Positions 11,237 through 23,499 of a stretch of 64,000 bases of DNA are shown here, in pieces. The stretch is from assembly GCF_004379255.2 (NCBI RefSeq), contig NC_056042.1:30359928-30423927 (forward strand), given 5' to 3'. Origin of the DNA: Salvia splendens. Its lineage: Eukaryota > Streptophyta > Magnoliopsida > Lamiales > Lamiaceae. Within the stretch, counting starts at the first letter, position 1. Each line of letters starts with the position of its first letter. A model generated the notes under the pieces. The model saw only the letters and a list, made by a program, of their open reading frames with translations, had not been told where the DNA came from and did not search any database. The translations under genes and the position numbers were made by a program.

Positions 11237-12225
11237 CATGGAATATCTTCAAGGAAGTTCTTAAGCCACTCGGCTTCCTCACCAGCCTTATCTAAGGCAA
11301 TGAACTCCGATTCCATTGTTGATCGGGCTATACATTTATGTTTTGTGGATTTCCACGATACAACACCACCCCCTATAGTAAAGACGTATCCACTTGTTGA
11401 AAGTAAGTCTCTATTGTCGGATATCCAATTTGCATCACAGTACCCTTCAAGTACCGGGGGGTATCTCGAGAAGTGTAGCCCATGATTTTGAGTATGTTTT
11501 AAATATCTCAAAACCCTCACAAGAGCTCCCCAATGTTCTTTGCTTTGATTGCTCGTGTAATGACTCAACTTGTTCACGGCACAAACAATGTCAGGTCGAG
11601 TGCAATTAGTCATGTACATAATGCATCCGATGACCCGTGCGTACTCTTCTTGTGCAACAGGCTCGCCTTTGTTCTTGCTCAAGTGAACGTCGAGTTCAAT
11701 TGGAGTCTTAACCGGCACGCCATCATAGGCTTTGAATTTATTAAATATCTTCTTAACGTAATGTGATTGTGTTAAGATGATTCCATCAGACGTTCTTAGA
11801 ATCTTCATTCCAAGAATTACATCGGCTAGACCCATGTCTTTCATGTCAAAGTTTCTCTTTAACATGGTCTTTGTATCGTTAATTACTTGAGTGCTGCTAC
11901 CAAAGATTAACATATCATCAACGTATAGACACACTATATCATGGCCGTTATTAGTGCTCTTGATGTCGACACATTTGTCGCACTCGTTGATCTTAAATCC
12001 ATTTGATAACATCACATTATCAAACTTCAAGTGTCATTGCAATGACGCTTGTTTCAATCCATATAGAGACTTTACGAGCTTGCATACCTTTTTCTCTTGT
12101 CCAGGTACTACAAACCCTTCGGGTTGTTCCATATAAATTTTGTCTTCTAGTTCACCATTTAGAAACGCGGTCTTTACATCCATTTGATGAATCTCAAGAT
12201 TGTGCAATGCAGCAATAGCGAGAAG
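11237..12225 (-). pseudogene. Copia reverse transcriptase / RNase H segment
   Basis: The minus strand encodes the RT palm with IHQMDVKTAFLNGELE, LVKSLYGLKQAS and the catalytic VCLYVDDMLIF, then the RNase H start (GYCDANW, STMESEF). A stop/frameshift lies near 12031 just after LKQASLQ. The piece is bounded on both sides by solo LTRs. Confidence 0.9.
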
Positions 12226-13626
12226 TGAAGGGGTTGGCAGCAGAAGCGTGCATAAATTACCGATCACATAAATTTGATCTATTTAGCAGATTATTTAGAC
12301 AAATTCTATTCGCGTAATTATCACATGTATCATGCTCATAACTTGAATTAAAATCATGCTTTAGAATATAAAATCCCTAAAACATGCACACTACGGAGTT
12401 AGCCAAATTACCTCGTTGATTCGATCAAGAATCGAAGATAGCTTGCGTCTTCTCTACGTGAAGATCTTCAGTACTCGACCTCGGACCTTCTGACTGGTGT
12501 CCCGGACTATACGCTGATATTTGTGTGGGCAAATCTCACCAACGTACTAGGACTTGAATAACGAAGACAGAAACTGCTCACGGAGGAAGCACAAATTTCG
12601 AACTCTCTCTCTCTAGAGGGGGACGAAAATTTTGATAGAAAAAAGTGTATTTTTTGTCTCGTTTATTCTCACCTAATTAGCTTTTTACTAATTAAATTGA
12701 ACCCACAATTTAATATAAGCTTATATTGGAATATTACAAGCAACCACTACAAAAGTAATATTGCACTGCCTTCCAAATCCGAAATTACAAGTATTCCGGG
12801 TTTCCTTTAATTGCATTTAATTTATTTCCCGCGCTTAAGCTAGAAACATCCATTAATTAATTATTGTCTGCTATGGGCTTAATTAATTAACATATTTTAA
12901 TCTCCAAGAGTGGACTTAGCAAGAAACTCTTATTTATTATTCATAGAGTAATTAAACTCTAACTAGCTAGGTTCCGAATAATAAAACCTAGTTTCGAGCT
13001 CCTCTTGTGGATGTTATCAAACGAGACTCTCCCCGCGCACGATTCAACGTAATAGCAATCCTAGCACCTCTAGATAATGATCACCACTACCCAATATACC
13101 TGGATCGTTGGGTGACGAAAAACCCGCACCTTTGGTAAGTCAAAGTAGTAGATACTCAATATCGTATGCTCAATGCTAACGTACATTGATTAAGAAATTA
13201 ATTATCAAGACCTCGTCTTTCAGTAGATAGCATAAAGACTCGTATTGCTATTAGATCCATTCAGTGTTATACCACACCAACGTCATCCTATTTCAATAAG
13301 ACTTAGAAATAATCGGACTGACATTGCAACCTTTCGCGATAGGTAGTCTAGGGCTATCTAGGTTGTGAAATTCTTATTTTTCTTTGTTTAGAACTGACCG
13401 TGTTACCCTAAATTGGACGACGCCCACAACCAGTCTACTAAAACAAAGACTTAGACTTTGTTACGTTTGCTTATACATTTAAATATGCAATAAACAACCA
13501 TTAAATGTAAAACATAACAACATTATGATAAAAAATAATCTGTTGCATTTATTGGAAAATAACAATTAGAGTTTTTACAGTATCCAATCACTCGAAAGGT
13601 GATTTCTAGTATACAAAACCCTAACA
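12226..13626 (-). mobile_element. solo LTR 2 (family A), reversed, inside RT
   Basis: A 1401-bp LTR reads on the minus strand from TGTTAGGGTTTTG to AACCCCTTCA. It is flanked by AGAAG at 12221-12225 and 13627-13631. It splits the RT frame between SIRVLL and AIAALHNLE. It shares blocks with the other family-A LTRs, such as ACGAGGTCTTG and the AGCATACGATATT segment. Confidence 0.88.
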
Positions 13627-14729
13627 AGAAGCACTCGAATAGATGTAATCCTTGTTACAGGTGAGTAGGTATCGAAGAAGTCGTGTCCTTCATTTTGTTT
13701 AAAACCCTTTACTACTAGTCGGGCTTTATACTTATCCACTGTTCCATCGGCCTTAAATTTCCTTTTAAGTACCCTTTGGTTTAGCAAAATTGAATCAATT
13801 TCGCTTTGAACAGCTTCTCTCCAATGTAGCCCGTCTGGGCCATCGACGGCTACTTTTATAGATGTTGGTTCGTCATCTAACATAAAAACAATGTAGTCAA
13901 GACCAAATGTTTTTGGTGTTCTGACCCTACTACCACGTCTTAGTACTGTATCCTTTGGATCGGGTCTTGCACGCTTGTGCGATTCAGGTTCCTCATCCGC
14001 TGATTTAGAACTAGTGGCTTCTTCTTCAATTCTTGTCTCAGAATTGGTTGAGACTTTTTTCTTGTCTTTGCAAGGAAAAGTATTTTCGAGGAAAACAACA
14101 TTCCTTGACTCAATTGTTGTTCCTACAATAATAGTCGATATTTCAAACTTGTGAACAACAAATCGATATGCACTACTGTTAAGTGCATATCCAATGAAGA
14201 TACAATCAATTGTTTTAGGTCCAATTGTAACTTCTTTGGGCGGAAGAACCATCACATTTGCCAAACACCCCCACACTTTGAGGTATTTGTAGGATGACTT
14301 CCTTCCCTTCCACAACTCATAAGGAGTAACATCTTTTCCTTTGAGAGTGATTTTATTCAAGATATAGTTGGCTGTCAAAACAGCTTCCCCCCACATGTTA
14401 TGTGGTAATCCTGAAGTCAGAAGCAGTGCATTCATCATCTCTTTTAGAGTTCGATTCTTGCGTTCTGCAACACCATTAGATTGTGGTGAATATGGAGCAG
14501 TTGTTTGATGAATTATACCACTTGCGTTGCATAACTCCTCAAACGGGGCCACATATTCGCCTCCTCTATCGCTTCAAATCGTTTTGATTTTACAACCAAG
14601 TTGATTCTCAACTTCGTTCTTATAATTTTTGAACGCTTCTATTGCTTCATCTTTACTTCTTAAAAGATAAATGTAGCAATACCTCATGCAATCATCTATG
14701 AAAGTGATAAAGTACTTTTTACCACCTCT
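13627..14729 (-). pseudogene. Copia integrase C-terminus and RT start
   Basis: The minus strand encodes integrase (PYSPQSNGVAERKNRTLKEM contains the catalytic Glu; then MWGEAVLTANYILN and the GYALNSSAYRF segment) and runs into RT (DGLHWREAVQSEIDSI, KARLVVKGFKQ, YSPVTRITSIRVLL). The frame is open for about 320 codons from 14552 down to the solo LTR. Confidence 0.88.
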
Positions 14730-14846
14730 AGTTTGCACCATCTTTAAATCACATACGTCCTTGTGAATTAATTCAAGGGTTTTGTACTTCGTTCAACCGA
14801 GTGAAACGACAACTTAATCATTTTTGCTTAAAGACAAATTTCACAT

Positions 14847-16004
14847 TTATATCTGGGTATCCATTTCATTAGCCTTTAGTAAATCTAAATTCACTAATCT
14901 TTTATTGGCTTTTGAATTTACATGTCTCAATCTACAATGCCACAAATTTGAACACTCAGTCAAGTAAGAGGAAGTAGATGTTTTATTATTATTATTAGCC
15001 AACGGCTTTGCAACACTGCGAGTTGCCACACTGAGCTTGAAAAGTCCATCGGTTACATAACCTTTTCCGAGTGACTTTCCAAACTTGGACAATGCAAACC
15101 TATCAGACTCAAATACAAGTTTAAACCCCTTATTAACTAGTATTGATCCTGACACTAGGTTCTTGCGGATGTCCGAGACATGCAGCACATCCTTCAAAGT
15201 GATAGTGACGCCAGACGTCATCATGAGAATCACGTTGCCAATTCTGAGGACTTCGGACGATGCTTGATTCCCCATGTTGATCTTCCTCCCTTCAACAGCA
15301 GTGTAGGAGGCAAACTTGCTTCTATCTGAGCAGACATGAGCAGTAGCGCCGGTGTCGATGTACCAGCCACCCTTGTTATCAACAAGGTTAACTTCTTCAG
15401 TGACCACAGCAATGAGGTCGTTTTCGTCCTAGTCCTTGAACTCCTTTTCAACGACGTGGGCTGCCGGCTTCTTCTTCTTGCTGCGCCAGTCCTTGGCAAA
15501 GTGGCCAGTTTTGCCACACTTGAAGCATTCGCCTTCAAATTTCTTTGCATGCTACTTTCCTTTCCCTTTATCTTTTTTATTTAGGCGAGGGCGTTTGTTG
15601 GAGGGACTGCTCCGCTCCAACAGATTGGCTTTGGCTTCCAGTGGGCTAAATCCCTTAGTCTTTTGGTCGCTTTTGCGCACATCAGCCTCAATGCGCAATT
15701 TCACGATCAAGTCTTCAAGGATCATCTGCTTTCGTTTGTGTTTGAGATAGCTCTTGAAGTAATTCCAACTGGGAGGAAGCTTGTCAATGATCGTGCACCT
15801 TAAGAATTTGTTAGGTAAGGTCATCCCTTCAGCCACTAGTGCGTGGATGATCATTTGGAGCTCTTGAACTTGCTCCATGATGGGTCGAGAGTCGATCATC
15901 TTGTAGTCCATAAATTTGGATGCTACAACTTGTTCAGTACCTGCAGCATTATCTATGCTATACTTTCTTTCTAAGCTTTCTTACATCTCTTTTGATGTGG
16001 TTAC
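14847..16004 (-). pseudogene. Copia gag C-part, protease, integrase start (copy 1)
   Basis: On the minus strand this encodes the UBN2-type gag segment (FLRCTIIDKLPPSWNYFK), a zinc knuckle CFKCGKTGHFAKDW in which the last Cys is Trp, then protease with GGWYIDTGATAHVCS (DTGA active site) and the pre-integrase LWHCRLRHV. In-frame stops occur, for example a TAG shortly before the protease. The same stop is in the second copy, so it predates the duplication. Confidence 0.85.
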
Positions 16005-17421
16005 TGTTAGAGTTTAGTATACTGAAAGCATCTTTCGAATGCTTGTATATGTAATAACTCTTTTATCCATTTGTCACCATTTTATGAGAAATAATATTTT
16101 GTTACAATGTATTTTGCTTATGTATTGCTTATGTATTTATGAGATGTTGAAATGCGTTTTCCATTTAAATACATAGTTTAAGCAAAATGAGTCTAAGTCT
16201 TCTGCATAGTAGACGAGTTGTGAGCGGCGTTCACAGTAGGTAACTTGTCAGTTCATGCAGAAGAAAAACTGTTTCACAACCTAGATAGGCTTTGACTACC
16301 TATCGTGAAAGGTTGCGACGTCAGTCCGAAAGTTTCCTTACCTAAGGAAATGAACGACGTTGGTGTGGTATAGCACTGAAAGGATCAAACAGTGAGATAA
16401 GTCTTTCTTGGCTATTTACTGAAAGACGAGGTCTCGGTGATTGTCGTTTCTTAATCATTGTTGACATAACATTGAGCATACGATATTAATTGAAAACTAC
16501 TTTGACTTATCAAATGGTGAGGGAATTTCGTTGCCCAAAATCCTGATAGATTGGGTAATGATCATTAATGTCTAAGTGGTGCTAGTATTGTTATTGCAAT
16601 GAATCGTGTGCTGGGAGAGACCAGTATGATAATATCCTCAAGAGGTGTTTAGAAAAAGGTTTTATTATTCAGAAAACTGGCCAGTTGGAATTTATTCTAT
16701 GAATAATAAATAATGTTTCTAAACTAGACCACTCTTGGAAAAAGAAATTAATTAATAATAGTCAGATAGCAGACTTGATATTAATTAATGGATATTTATA
16801 TCTTTAACACGAGAAATGATTTAATTAAAGAGGAAGTCCCGGAATACTCGTAATTTCGGTTTGGACGGGCAGTCAATATTATATCTATAGTGGATGATAA
16901 TAATATTTAAGTTTGGGCTTGAATTAAATTGATTTTAATTTAATTAGTGAAAGCCTGAACTGTGGCCCAATCCAATCCTCCACAGATCCTGGTCTGGCCC
17001 AAAATAATTAACTTATTATAAAAGGGAGAAGAAGAGAAGGCAGATTAATAATTCTTCCGTAAAATTTCGATCTCTACATTCTGCAGAGAGAAAAATATCA
17101 TTTTTTTAGGGTTCTTCCGTAGAGATTTCTGTCTTCAATTCTTCTCCAGCTTTTGAGGATTTGACAAGCTTTGCCACACAAAGGTCAACTCCGAGTTAAA
17201 GGGAACAGATAAGAAGATCCGTGGTAGAGACTATTGAAGAAGGAGTTCGAATTCAATTACTTGAATTCATACGGTAAATCGTTGTATTTAATTGCATATA
17301 TATTTAATATGATGTGTGATTATATGTTTATAAACATGTTTCTAGTTTACAATCGGATGAAAGCATGTTTAGATGTAAATCGTTCAATCAAACTAAATAG
17401 ATTTCCGCTGCAAAACCAACA
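16005..17421 (+). mobile_element. solo LTR 3 (family A) inside Copia gag
   Basis: A 1417-bp LTR starts TGTTAGAGTTTAGTATAC and ends GCAAAACCAACA, flanked by GTTAC at 16000-16004 and 17422-17426. It splits the gag codons between SLYNVYSVV and TTSKEM. A second, nearly identical copy with the same flanks lies at 19044-20460 because the whole block was duplicated. Confidence 0.88.
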
Positions 17422-17784
17422 GTTACAACGGAGTATACATTGTACAAACTATCATCTAAAGCACATAGAATGAAATTTTACAAAGGTAATCTCTTTTCTC
17501 CAAGCTTCATAGTCCGGCATGACTTCGAGCCTAGTCTCTTGATCGCTCGGCGCGGGCGGCTCGTTTTCAGTGAGGAAGTTGGCGACGCCCAATGTTGTCA
17601 AGTAGAACAACATCTTTTGGTACCACCTTTTGAAGTCAGGTCCTCCAAACTTTGGTGGCTTCTCGGCAGGTGGCATCATTCTTGGTGTCAAAGGTATCGT
17701 ACTTGGTCCATGGAAGGGACCAATTCCGTTGCCCAAAAGCAACAACGTGGTTAGGCATAGAGCCCCCACCAGTTTGCACACCAT
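17422..17784 (-). pseudogene. Copia gag N-part fragment (copy 1)
   Basis: The minus strand encodes PPKFGGPDFKRWYQKMLFYL and DYEAWRK, the N-terminal domain of Copia gag. It is cut off at 17770, where copy 2 of the duplication begins. Confidence 0.75.
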
Positions 17785-17887
17785 CTTTAAATCACAATAC
17801 GATCCTTGTGATTAATTCAAGGGGTTTTGTACTTATCTTCAACCGAGTGAAACGACAACTTAACATTTTTGCTTAAAGACATATACA

Positions 17888-19043
17888 TTTATCCTCGGGT
17901 ATCCATTTCATTAGCCTTTAGTAAATCTAAATTCACTAATCTTTTATTGGCTTTTGATTTACATGTCTCAATCTACAATGCCACAAATTTGAACACTCAG
18001 TCAAGTAAGAGGAAGTAGATGTTTATTATTATTATTAGCCAACGGCTTTGCAACACTGCGAGTTGCCACACTGAGCTTGAAAAGTCCATCGGTTACATAA
18101 CCTTTTCCGAGTGACTTTCCAAACTTGGACAATGCAAACCTATCAGACTCAAATACAAGTTTAAACCCCTTATTAACTAGTATTGATCCTGACACTAGGT
18201 TCTTGCGGATGTCCGAGACATGCAGCACATCCTTCAAAGTGATAGTGACGCCAGACGTCATCATGAGAATCACGTTGCCAATTCTGAGGACTTCGGACGA
18301 TGCTTGATTCCCCATGTTGATCTTCCTCCCTTCAACAGCAGTGTAGGAGGCAAACTTGCTTCTATCTGAGCAGACATGAGCAGTAGCGCCGGTGTCGATA
18401 TACCAGCCACCCTTGTTATCAACAAGGTTAACTTCTTCAGTGACCACAGCAATGAGGTCGTTTTCGTCCTAGTCCTTGAACTCCTTTTCAACGACGTGGG
18501 CTGCCGGCTTCTTCTTCTTGCTGCGCCAGTCCTTGGCAAAGTGGCCAGTTTTGCCACACTTGAAGCATTCGCCTTCAAATTTCTTTGCATGCTACTTTCC
18601 TTTCCCTTTATCTTTTTATTTAGGGGAGGGCGTTTGTTGGAGGGACTGCTCCGCTCCAACAGATTGGCTTTGGCTTCCAGTGGGCTAAATCCCTTAGTCT
18701 TTTGGTCGCTTTTGCGCACATCAGCCTCAATGCGCAATTTCACGATCAAGTCTTCAAGGATCATCTGCTTTCGTTTGTGTTTGAGATAGCTCTTGAAGTA
18801 ATTCCAACTGGGAGGAAGCTTGTCAATGATCGTGCACCTTAAGAATTTGTTAGGTAAGGTCATCCCTTCAGCCACTAGTGCGTGGATGATCATTTGGAGC
18901 TCTTGAACTTGCTCCATGATGGGTCGAGAGTCGATCATCTTGTAGTCCATAAACTTGGATGCTACAACTTGTTCAGTACCTGCAGCATTATCTATGCTAT
19001 ACTTTCTTTCTAGGCTTTCTCACATCTCTTTTGATGTGGTTAC
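17888..19043 (-). pseudogene. Copia gag C-part, protease, integrase start (copy 2)
   Basis: Same content as 14847-16004: gag from MDYKMIDSRP, zinc knuckle, protease with IDTGATAHVCS. One T is missing near 18612 relative to copy 1, which shifts the frame and joins gag to a different downstream frame. Confidence 0.85.
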
Positions 19044-20460
19044 TGTTAGAGTTTAGTATACTGAAAGCATCTTTCGAATGCTTGTATATGTAATAACTCT
19101 TTTATCCATTTGTCACCATTTTATGAGAAATAATATTTTGTTACAATGTATTTTGCTTATGTATTGCTTATGTATTTATGAGATGTTGAAATGCGTTTTC
19201 CATTTAAATACATAGTTTAAGCAAAATGAGTCTAAGTCTTCTGCATAGTAGACGAGTTGTGAGCGGCGTTCACAGTAGGTAACTTGTCAGTTCATGCAGA
19301 AGAAAAACTGTTTCACAACCTAGATAGGCTTTGACTACCTATCGTGAAAGGTTGCGACGTCAGTCCGAAAGTTTCCTTACCTAAGGAAATGAACGACGTC
19401 GGTGTGGTATAGCACTGAAAGGATCAAACAGTGAGATAAGTCTTTCTTGGCTATTTACTGAAAACGAGGTCTCGGTGATTGTCGTTTCTTAATCATTGTT
19501 GACATAACATTGAGCATACGATATTAATTGAAAACTACTTTGACTTATCAAATGGTGAGGGAATTTCGTTGCCCAAAATCCTGATAGATTGGGTAATGAT
19601 CATTAATGTCTAAGTGGTGCTAGTATTGTTATTGCAATGAATCGTGTGCTGGGAGAGACCAGTATGATAATATACTCAAGAGGTGTTTAGAAAAAGGTTT
19701 TATTATTCAAAAAACTGGCCAGTTGGAATTTATTCTATGAATAATAAATAATGTTTCTAAACTAGACCACTCTTGGAAAAAGAAATTAATTAATAATAGT
19801 CAGATAACAGACTTGATATTAATTAATGGATATTTATATCTTTAACACGAGAAATGATTTAATTAAAGAGGAAGTCCCGGAATACTCGTAATTTCGGTTT
19901 GGACGGGCAGTCAATATTATATATAGTGGATGATAATAATATTTAAGTTTGGGCTTGAATTAAATTGATTTTAATTTAATTAGTGAAAGCCTGAACTGTG
20001 GCCCAATCCAATCCTCCACAGATCCCTGGTCTTGCCCAAAATAATTAACTTATTATAAAAGGGAGAAGAAGATAAGGCAGATTAATTAATTCTTCCGTAA
20101 AATTTCGATCTCTACATTCTGCAGAGAGAAAAATATCATTTTTTTAGGGTTCTTCCGTAGAGATTTCTGTCTTCAATTCTTCTCCAGCTTTTGAGGATTT
20201 GACAAGCTTTGCCCACACAAAGGTCAACTCCGAGTTAAAGGGAACAGATCAGAAGATCCGTGGTAGAGACGATTGAAGAAGGAGTTCGAATTCAATTACT
20301 TGAATTCATACGGTAAATCATTGTATTTAATTGCATATATATTTAATATGATATGTGTATTATATGTTTTAAACATGTTTCTAGTTTACAATCGGATGAA
20401 AGCATGTTTAGATGTAAATCGTTCAATCAAACTAAATAGATTTCCGCTGCAAAACCAACA
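19044..20460 (+). mobile_element. solo LTR 4 (duplicate of solo LTR 3)
   Basis: This 1417-bp LTR has the same ends and the same GTTAC flanks (19039-19043 and 20461-20465) as solo LTR 3. It is a copy made by the tandem duplication, not an independent insertion. Confidence 0.88.
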
Positions 20461-21165
20461 GTTACAACGGAGTATACATTGTACAAACTATCATCTAAAG
20501 CACATAGAATGAAATTTTTACAAAGGTAATCTTTTCTCCAAGCTTCATAGTCCGTCATGACTTCGAGCCTAGTCTCTTGATCGCTCGGCGCGCGGCTCGT
20601 TTTCAGTGAGGAAGTTGGCGACGCCCAATGTTGTCAAGTAGAACAACATCTTTTGGTACCACCTTTTGAAGTCAGGTCCTCCAAACTTTGGTGGCTTCTC
20701 GGCAGGTGGCATCATTCTTGGTGTCAAAGGTGTCGTACTTGGTCCATGGAAGGGACCAATTCCGTTGCCCCAAAAGCCAACAACGTGGTTAGGCATAGAG
20801 CCCCCACCATTCATGGGCAAAGCCCGCCATGGTCGTACCAGCCCCGAAGGGACCAGCACCCGCATGAGACCCGAAGGTCCCAGCATTCGTGTGAGACCCG
20901 AAGGCCCCAGCACTCGATCCATTAAAGGATCCGAAGGAGCCACTAAAAGTGGAACCAACCGATCCACTCGAGGTGGATCCACTAGTGGGGCCAAGGGGTT
21001 AACAAACTCCCAAAGGGTTGTAGATGAAGATGGATAGCGCCCGGGAGTGGGCATCATCGTCGGAATCGACGACGTATTGACCGGTGCAGTGGTCGACAAG
21101 GTGGATGGAGATGCGGCGGTGGTGGTGGCAGCAACGGTGTTGGATTCAGTCGACATCTCCAGCAA
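20461..21165 (-). pseudogene. Copia gag N-terminal part
   Basis: The minus-strand frame begins at 21165 or 21156 (MSTESNTVAATTT), passes through Thr/Ser/Pro-rich sequence and imperfect repeats of a 9-residue LGPSGL(T/M)R-like unit, then reaches PPKFGGPDFKRWYQKMLFYL. It lies just inside the 5' LTR, the normal place for gag. Confidence 0.8.
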
Positions 21166-21241
21166 ATGTATTAAGTTTCGAAAGTGATTAAGTTCAGTTT
21201 AGGTTCTGTCCTTCGATGGCAGGTTTATCTCGTCTTGTGTT

Positions 21242-22308
21242 TGTTGGTACAGTGACTGGAATTACAGGAGATAAACAAAAGCCGGGCGTAATACAACCCA
21301 AGAATGAAGAACAAAAACTGAAAATACAATGCAACGATACTAGAAAATAAACTTAGCCGAGTCGAGGAGGCCTCTTTCCGCAAGACGAGATACGCCCCAG
21401 TAGTGCTCTTAATTTGGCGTGTCGTCCCCAAAGATAAAACGGCTACGTCTCTGGAGAAGCAGCACCGCAATCAACAGAGCTCCGGCGAACTAAAAGACAA
21501 TGCAGAGAGAGAGAGAACTTATGATACAAATGCTTGTGAATGTTGTGTAAAGATGCATTGAATGACTAGCCTATTTATAGGCTCAGTCCACTGCTGGGGG
21601 TCAACAGCCATGATGGTTGTCATCATTGCGAGGTTGTAACCGCCGAACGTTACGGACGTTACAAACCGTTACGAGAGCTGCTCCTTGAGGCATCGGGACA
21701 CGCGCGTGTCTGTTCGTCATGACGTGGACTTCATCACGTGTCAGCCACGTAGGTTCTTACCGCGTCATACTGACGATGTGTCATCCTACTTGCCTCGCTG
21801 GCGTGGAAACGTTGGTGGTCAAAAAAGAACTACACCAACCAGCCTTGGGTCGAGCCCAAGCACCGAGCCCCATGATTAGGCCCAAAGAACAGTCCAAAGA
21901 CCAATTGCCAAGATCCAAGGGCAAGGGCAAGGGCACGGGCACGACTCAGCTCGGCCCGCGTGTGCGCGCGTGTAGGCTCTTCAACCCATCTTAGTCTACT
22001 TTAATTTATTAAGTGTATTATTTCACTTAATAAATACACATTAAAAGATATATCTAATCTCCTATGTGGGATAATTAACACTTAATTAATCTCATGGCTT
22101 CTCTCATAGCTCGTTTAATTAACTAGTAATTATTTCGCAACTTTAATCCATTATTTCTCACTCACCGGGAATCAGATTTGAGAAAATGAATATACCACGG
22201 TCATCTACTCCGAACGTAGATTGACGTTATATTATTTAATTTCACAAAATTAAATGTCTCGTTGGAAATATTCTTGGTCAAAGTCCTTTGACTGCAACAA
22301 TTCCAACA
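21242..22308 (-). repeat. Copia 5' LTR (right copy)
   Basis: A 1067-bp LTR with TGTTGGTACAG...AATTCCAACA termini, the partner of 5819-6950. On the minus strand it is followed by AACACAAGACGAG instead of an initiator-Met primer site, so the primer tRNA is unknown. Confidence 0.9.
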
Positions 22309-22313
22309 CGAGT

Positions 22314-22861
22314 TTAACTTGCGTGCTGTCTACACCGAATATGAAACCAAGTATAACAGTACCCACCAAGTCAGAAGATCTCCCATTCCTCAACAACATA
22401 ACTTTGGCTTCGCATTTCAAGCCGATTATGATGACCCTGACGCGCAATCCCAATTAGACGACCTATACACCCACAGCACTGGCGGAAGGTCGACCTCAGG
22501 TATGGTAAGTGAGTTAGATTTATATTTCGATTCACTCTTTTCCTTTGGTGATGAAGGTCCTACTCCTCCCGCCCAAATCGACGTCCTCGATTGGTGGGGA
22601 ACACACGAGAAAGATTTTCCTATACTTGCGTCAATGGCCAAGGAGATTTTTTCTGTTCCGGTTTCCACTGTCGCCGTCGAGTCCGCTTTTTGTGTTGGCT
22701 CACGTGTGTTGGATAAATCAAGAAGTAAGCTCTCCGTAAAAAATATGAAAGCCGTGATGTTACTTGATGATTGGGCCAAAACTGACGTCAGAGAACAAGA
22801 AAATGATTGGGATGATCGTCAGGAGGGATCACAAGAAGAATTCACCGGGGATGAATCGTAG
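22314..22861 (+). pseudogene. hAT transposase, C-terminal part
   Basis: The frame continues that seen just left of the Copia insertion. It encodes the hAT C-terminal dimerisation domain: SELDLYFDSL, DVLDWWGTHEKDFP, SMAKEIFSVPVSTVAVESAF and SRVLDKSRSKLS, then an acidic tail and a TAG stop. This matches BED-type RICESLEEPER-like transposases. The N-terminal zinc finger and the catalytic core are not found in the window, and the gene is split by the 16.5-kb Copia complex. Confidence 0.85.
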
Positions 22862-23499
22862 GCCAACCGCCAACCGCCGGCCAAGCCAAATAGGTAAGTA
22901 AGGTAAGAGAACTATGTGGGCTTTGATTCCCTAATGCAAATGAGCATTGGGGATACGTATGCACCTCAACTTAAATTTTAAATTTAAGTTGAGCTCTAGT
23001 CCTTTTTCCTTTATTTCTTATTTTTCCCATTTGTTTCTAGTTTAAAAATATGCAAATACAATTAAATAATTGTATTTGTATATACTCTAGTAGATGAAGT
23101 AGATTTCTCTATAAGGCTAAATTCGGGAAACTTGACAATTCTACTATAATTGTTGATTGTTAGACTAAACTCAACATTTAAAGTTGAATTGTTAAAGGTG
23201 TCCTCAATTTAGTTATTTAGAAAGATCTCTTTCGCCGACTAAGAGTATATATATATTTATAAATTTATTGTTCAGAACTTCAAGTCTTTTTTGTAGTTTG
23301 TAATTAGCTTCGTTGTAGTTGTAGACTAGTAGTCTCGTTGTGTTTAAAATTTTGTTTAAGACTTCAAGTTTTTTGTGATTTGTAATTGTTGTAACTTGTA
23401 ATCTCAATAAAATTACAACTTTCATCGTATTTTTTTGAATTTTATTTACGCACATTTCATAGATAAACAAATAAAAAATGTAAAAAAATAAAAAAAAAT

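Larger units (their letters stand above)
14730..17770. repeat. tandem duplication, copy 1 (3.04 kb)
   Basis: This block is repeated almost base for base in 17771-20808. It contains Copia integrase start, protease and gag on the minus strand, and solo LTR 3. The junction at 17770/17771 joins CCCCCACC (gag N-terminal region) directly to AGTTTGCAC (integrase region), which is out of order for a Copia element and so marks a tandem duplication. Confidence 0.88.
17771..20808. repeat. tandem duplication, copy 2 (3.04 kb)
   Basis: Near-identical to 14730-17770. Most differences are one- or two-base insertions or deletions near the left junction (17771-17900) plus scattered single changes. It includes solo LTR 3's twin at 19044-20460. 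Confidence 0.88.
5814..22313 (-). mobile_element. Copia retrotransposon with nested insertions
   Basis: The element is framed by LTRs 5819-6950 and 21242-22308 and by the 5-bp duplication CGAGT at 5814-5818 and 22309-22313. It reads on the minus strand: gag, protease, integrase, reverse transcriptase, RNase H. Removing the Harbinger element, the solo LTRs and one copy of the internal tandem duplication leaves about 7.2 kb, a normal Copia size. Joining its two flanks places the insertion inside a hAT transposase reading frame (TFEF just left of the site, NLRAVYTEYE to the right). The coding region has many stops and frameshifts, so it cannot move by itself. Confidence 0.9.

Noticed and set aside
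15400..15440. Possible programmed gag-protease readthrough stop (TAG)
   Set aside because: The element is full of other stops and frameshifts, and the codon is easily explained by a CAG-to-TAG change.
15085..15750. Plus-strand frames over the Copia gag/protease
   Set aside because: Antisense shadows of the minus-strand gag-protease frame; repeated identically in the duplicated copy.
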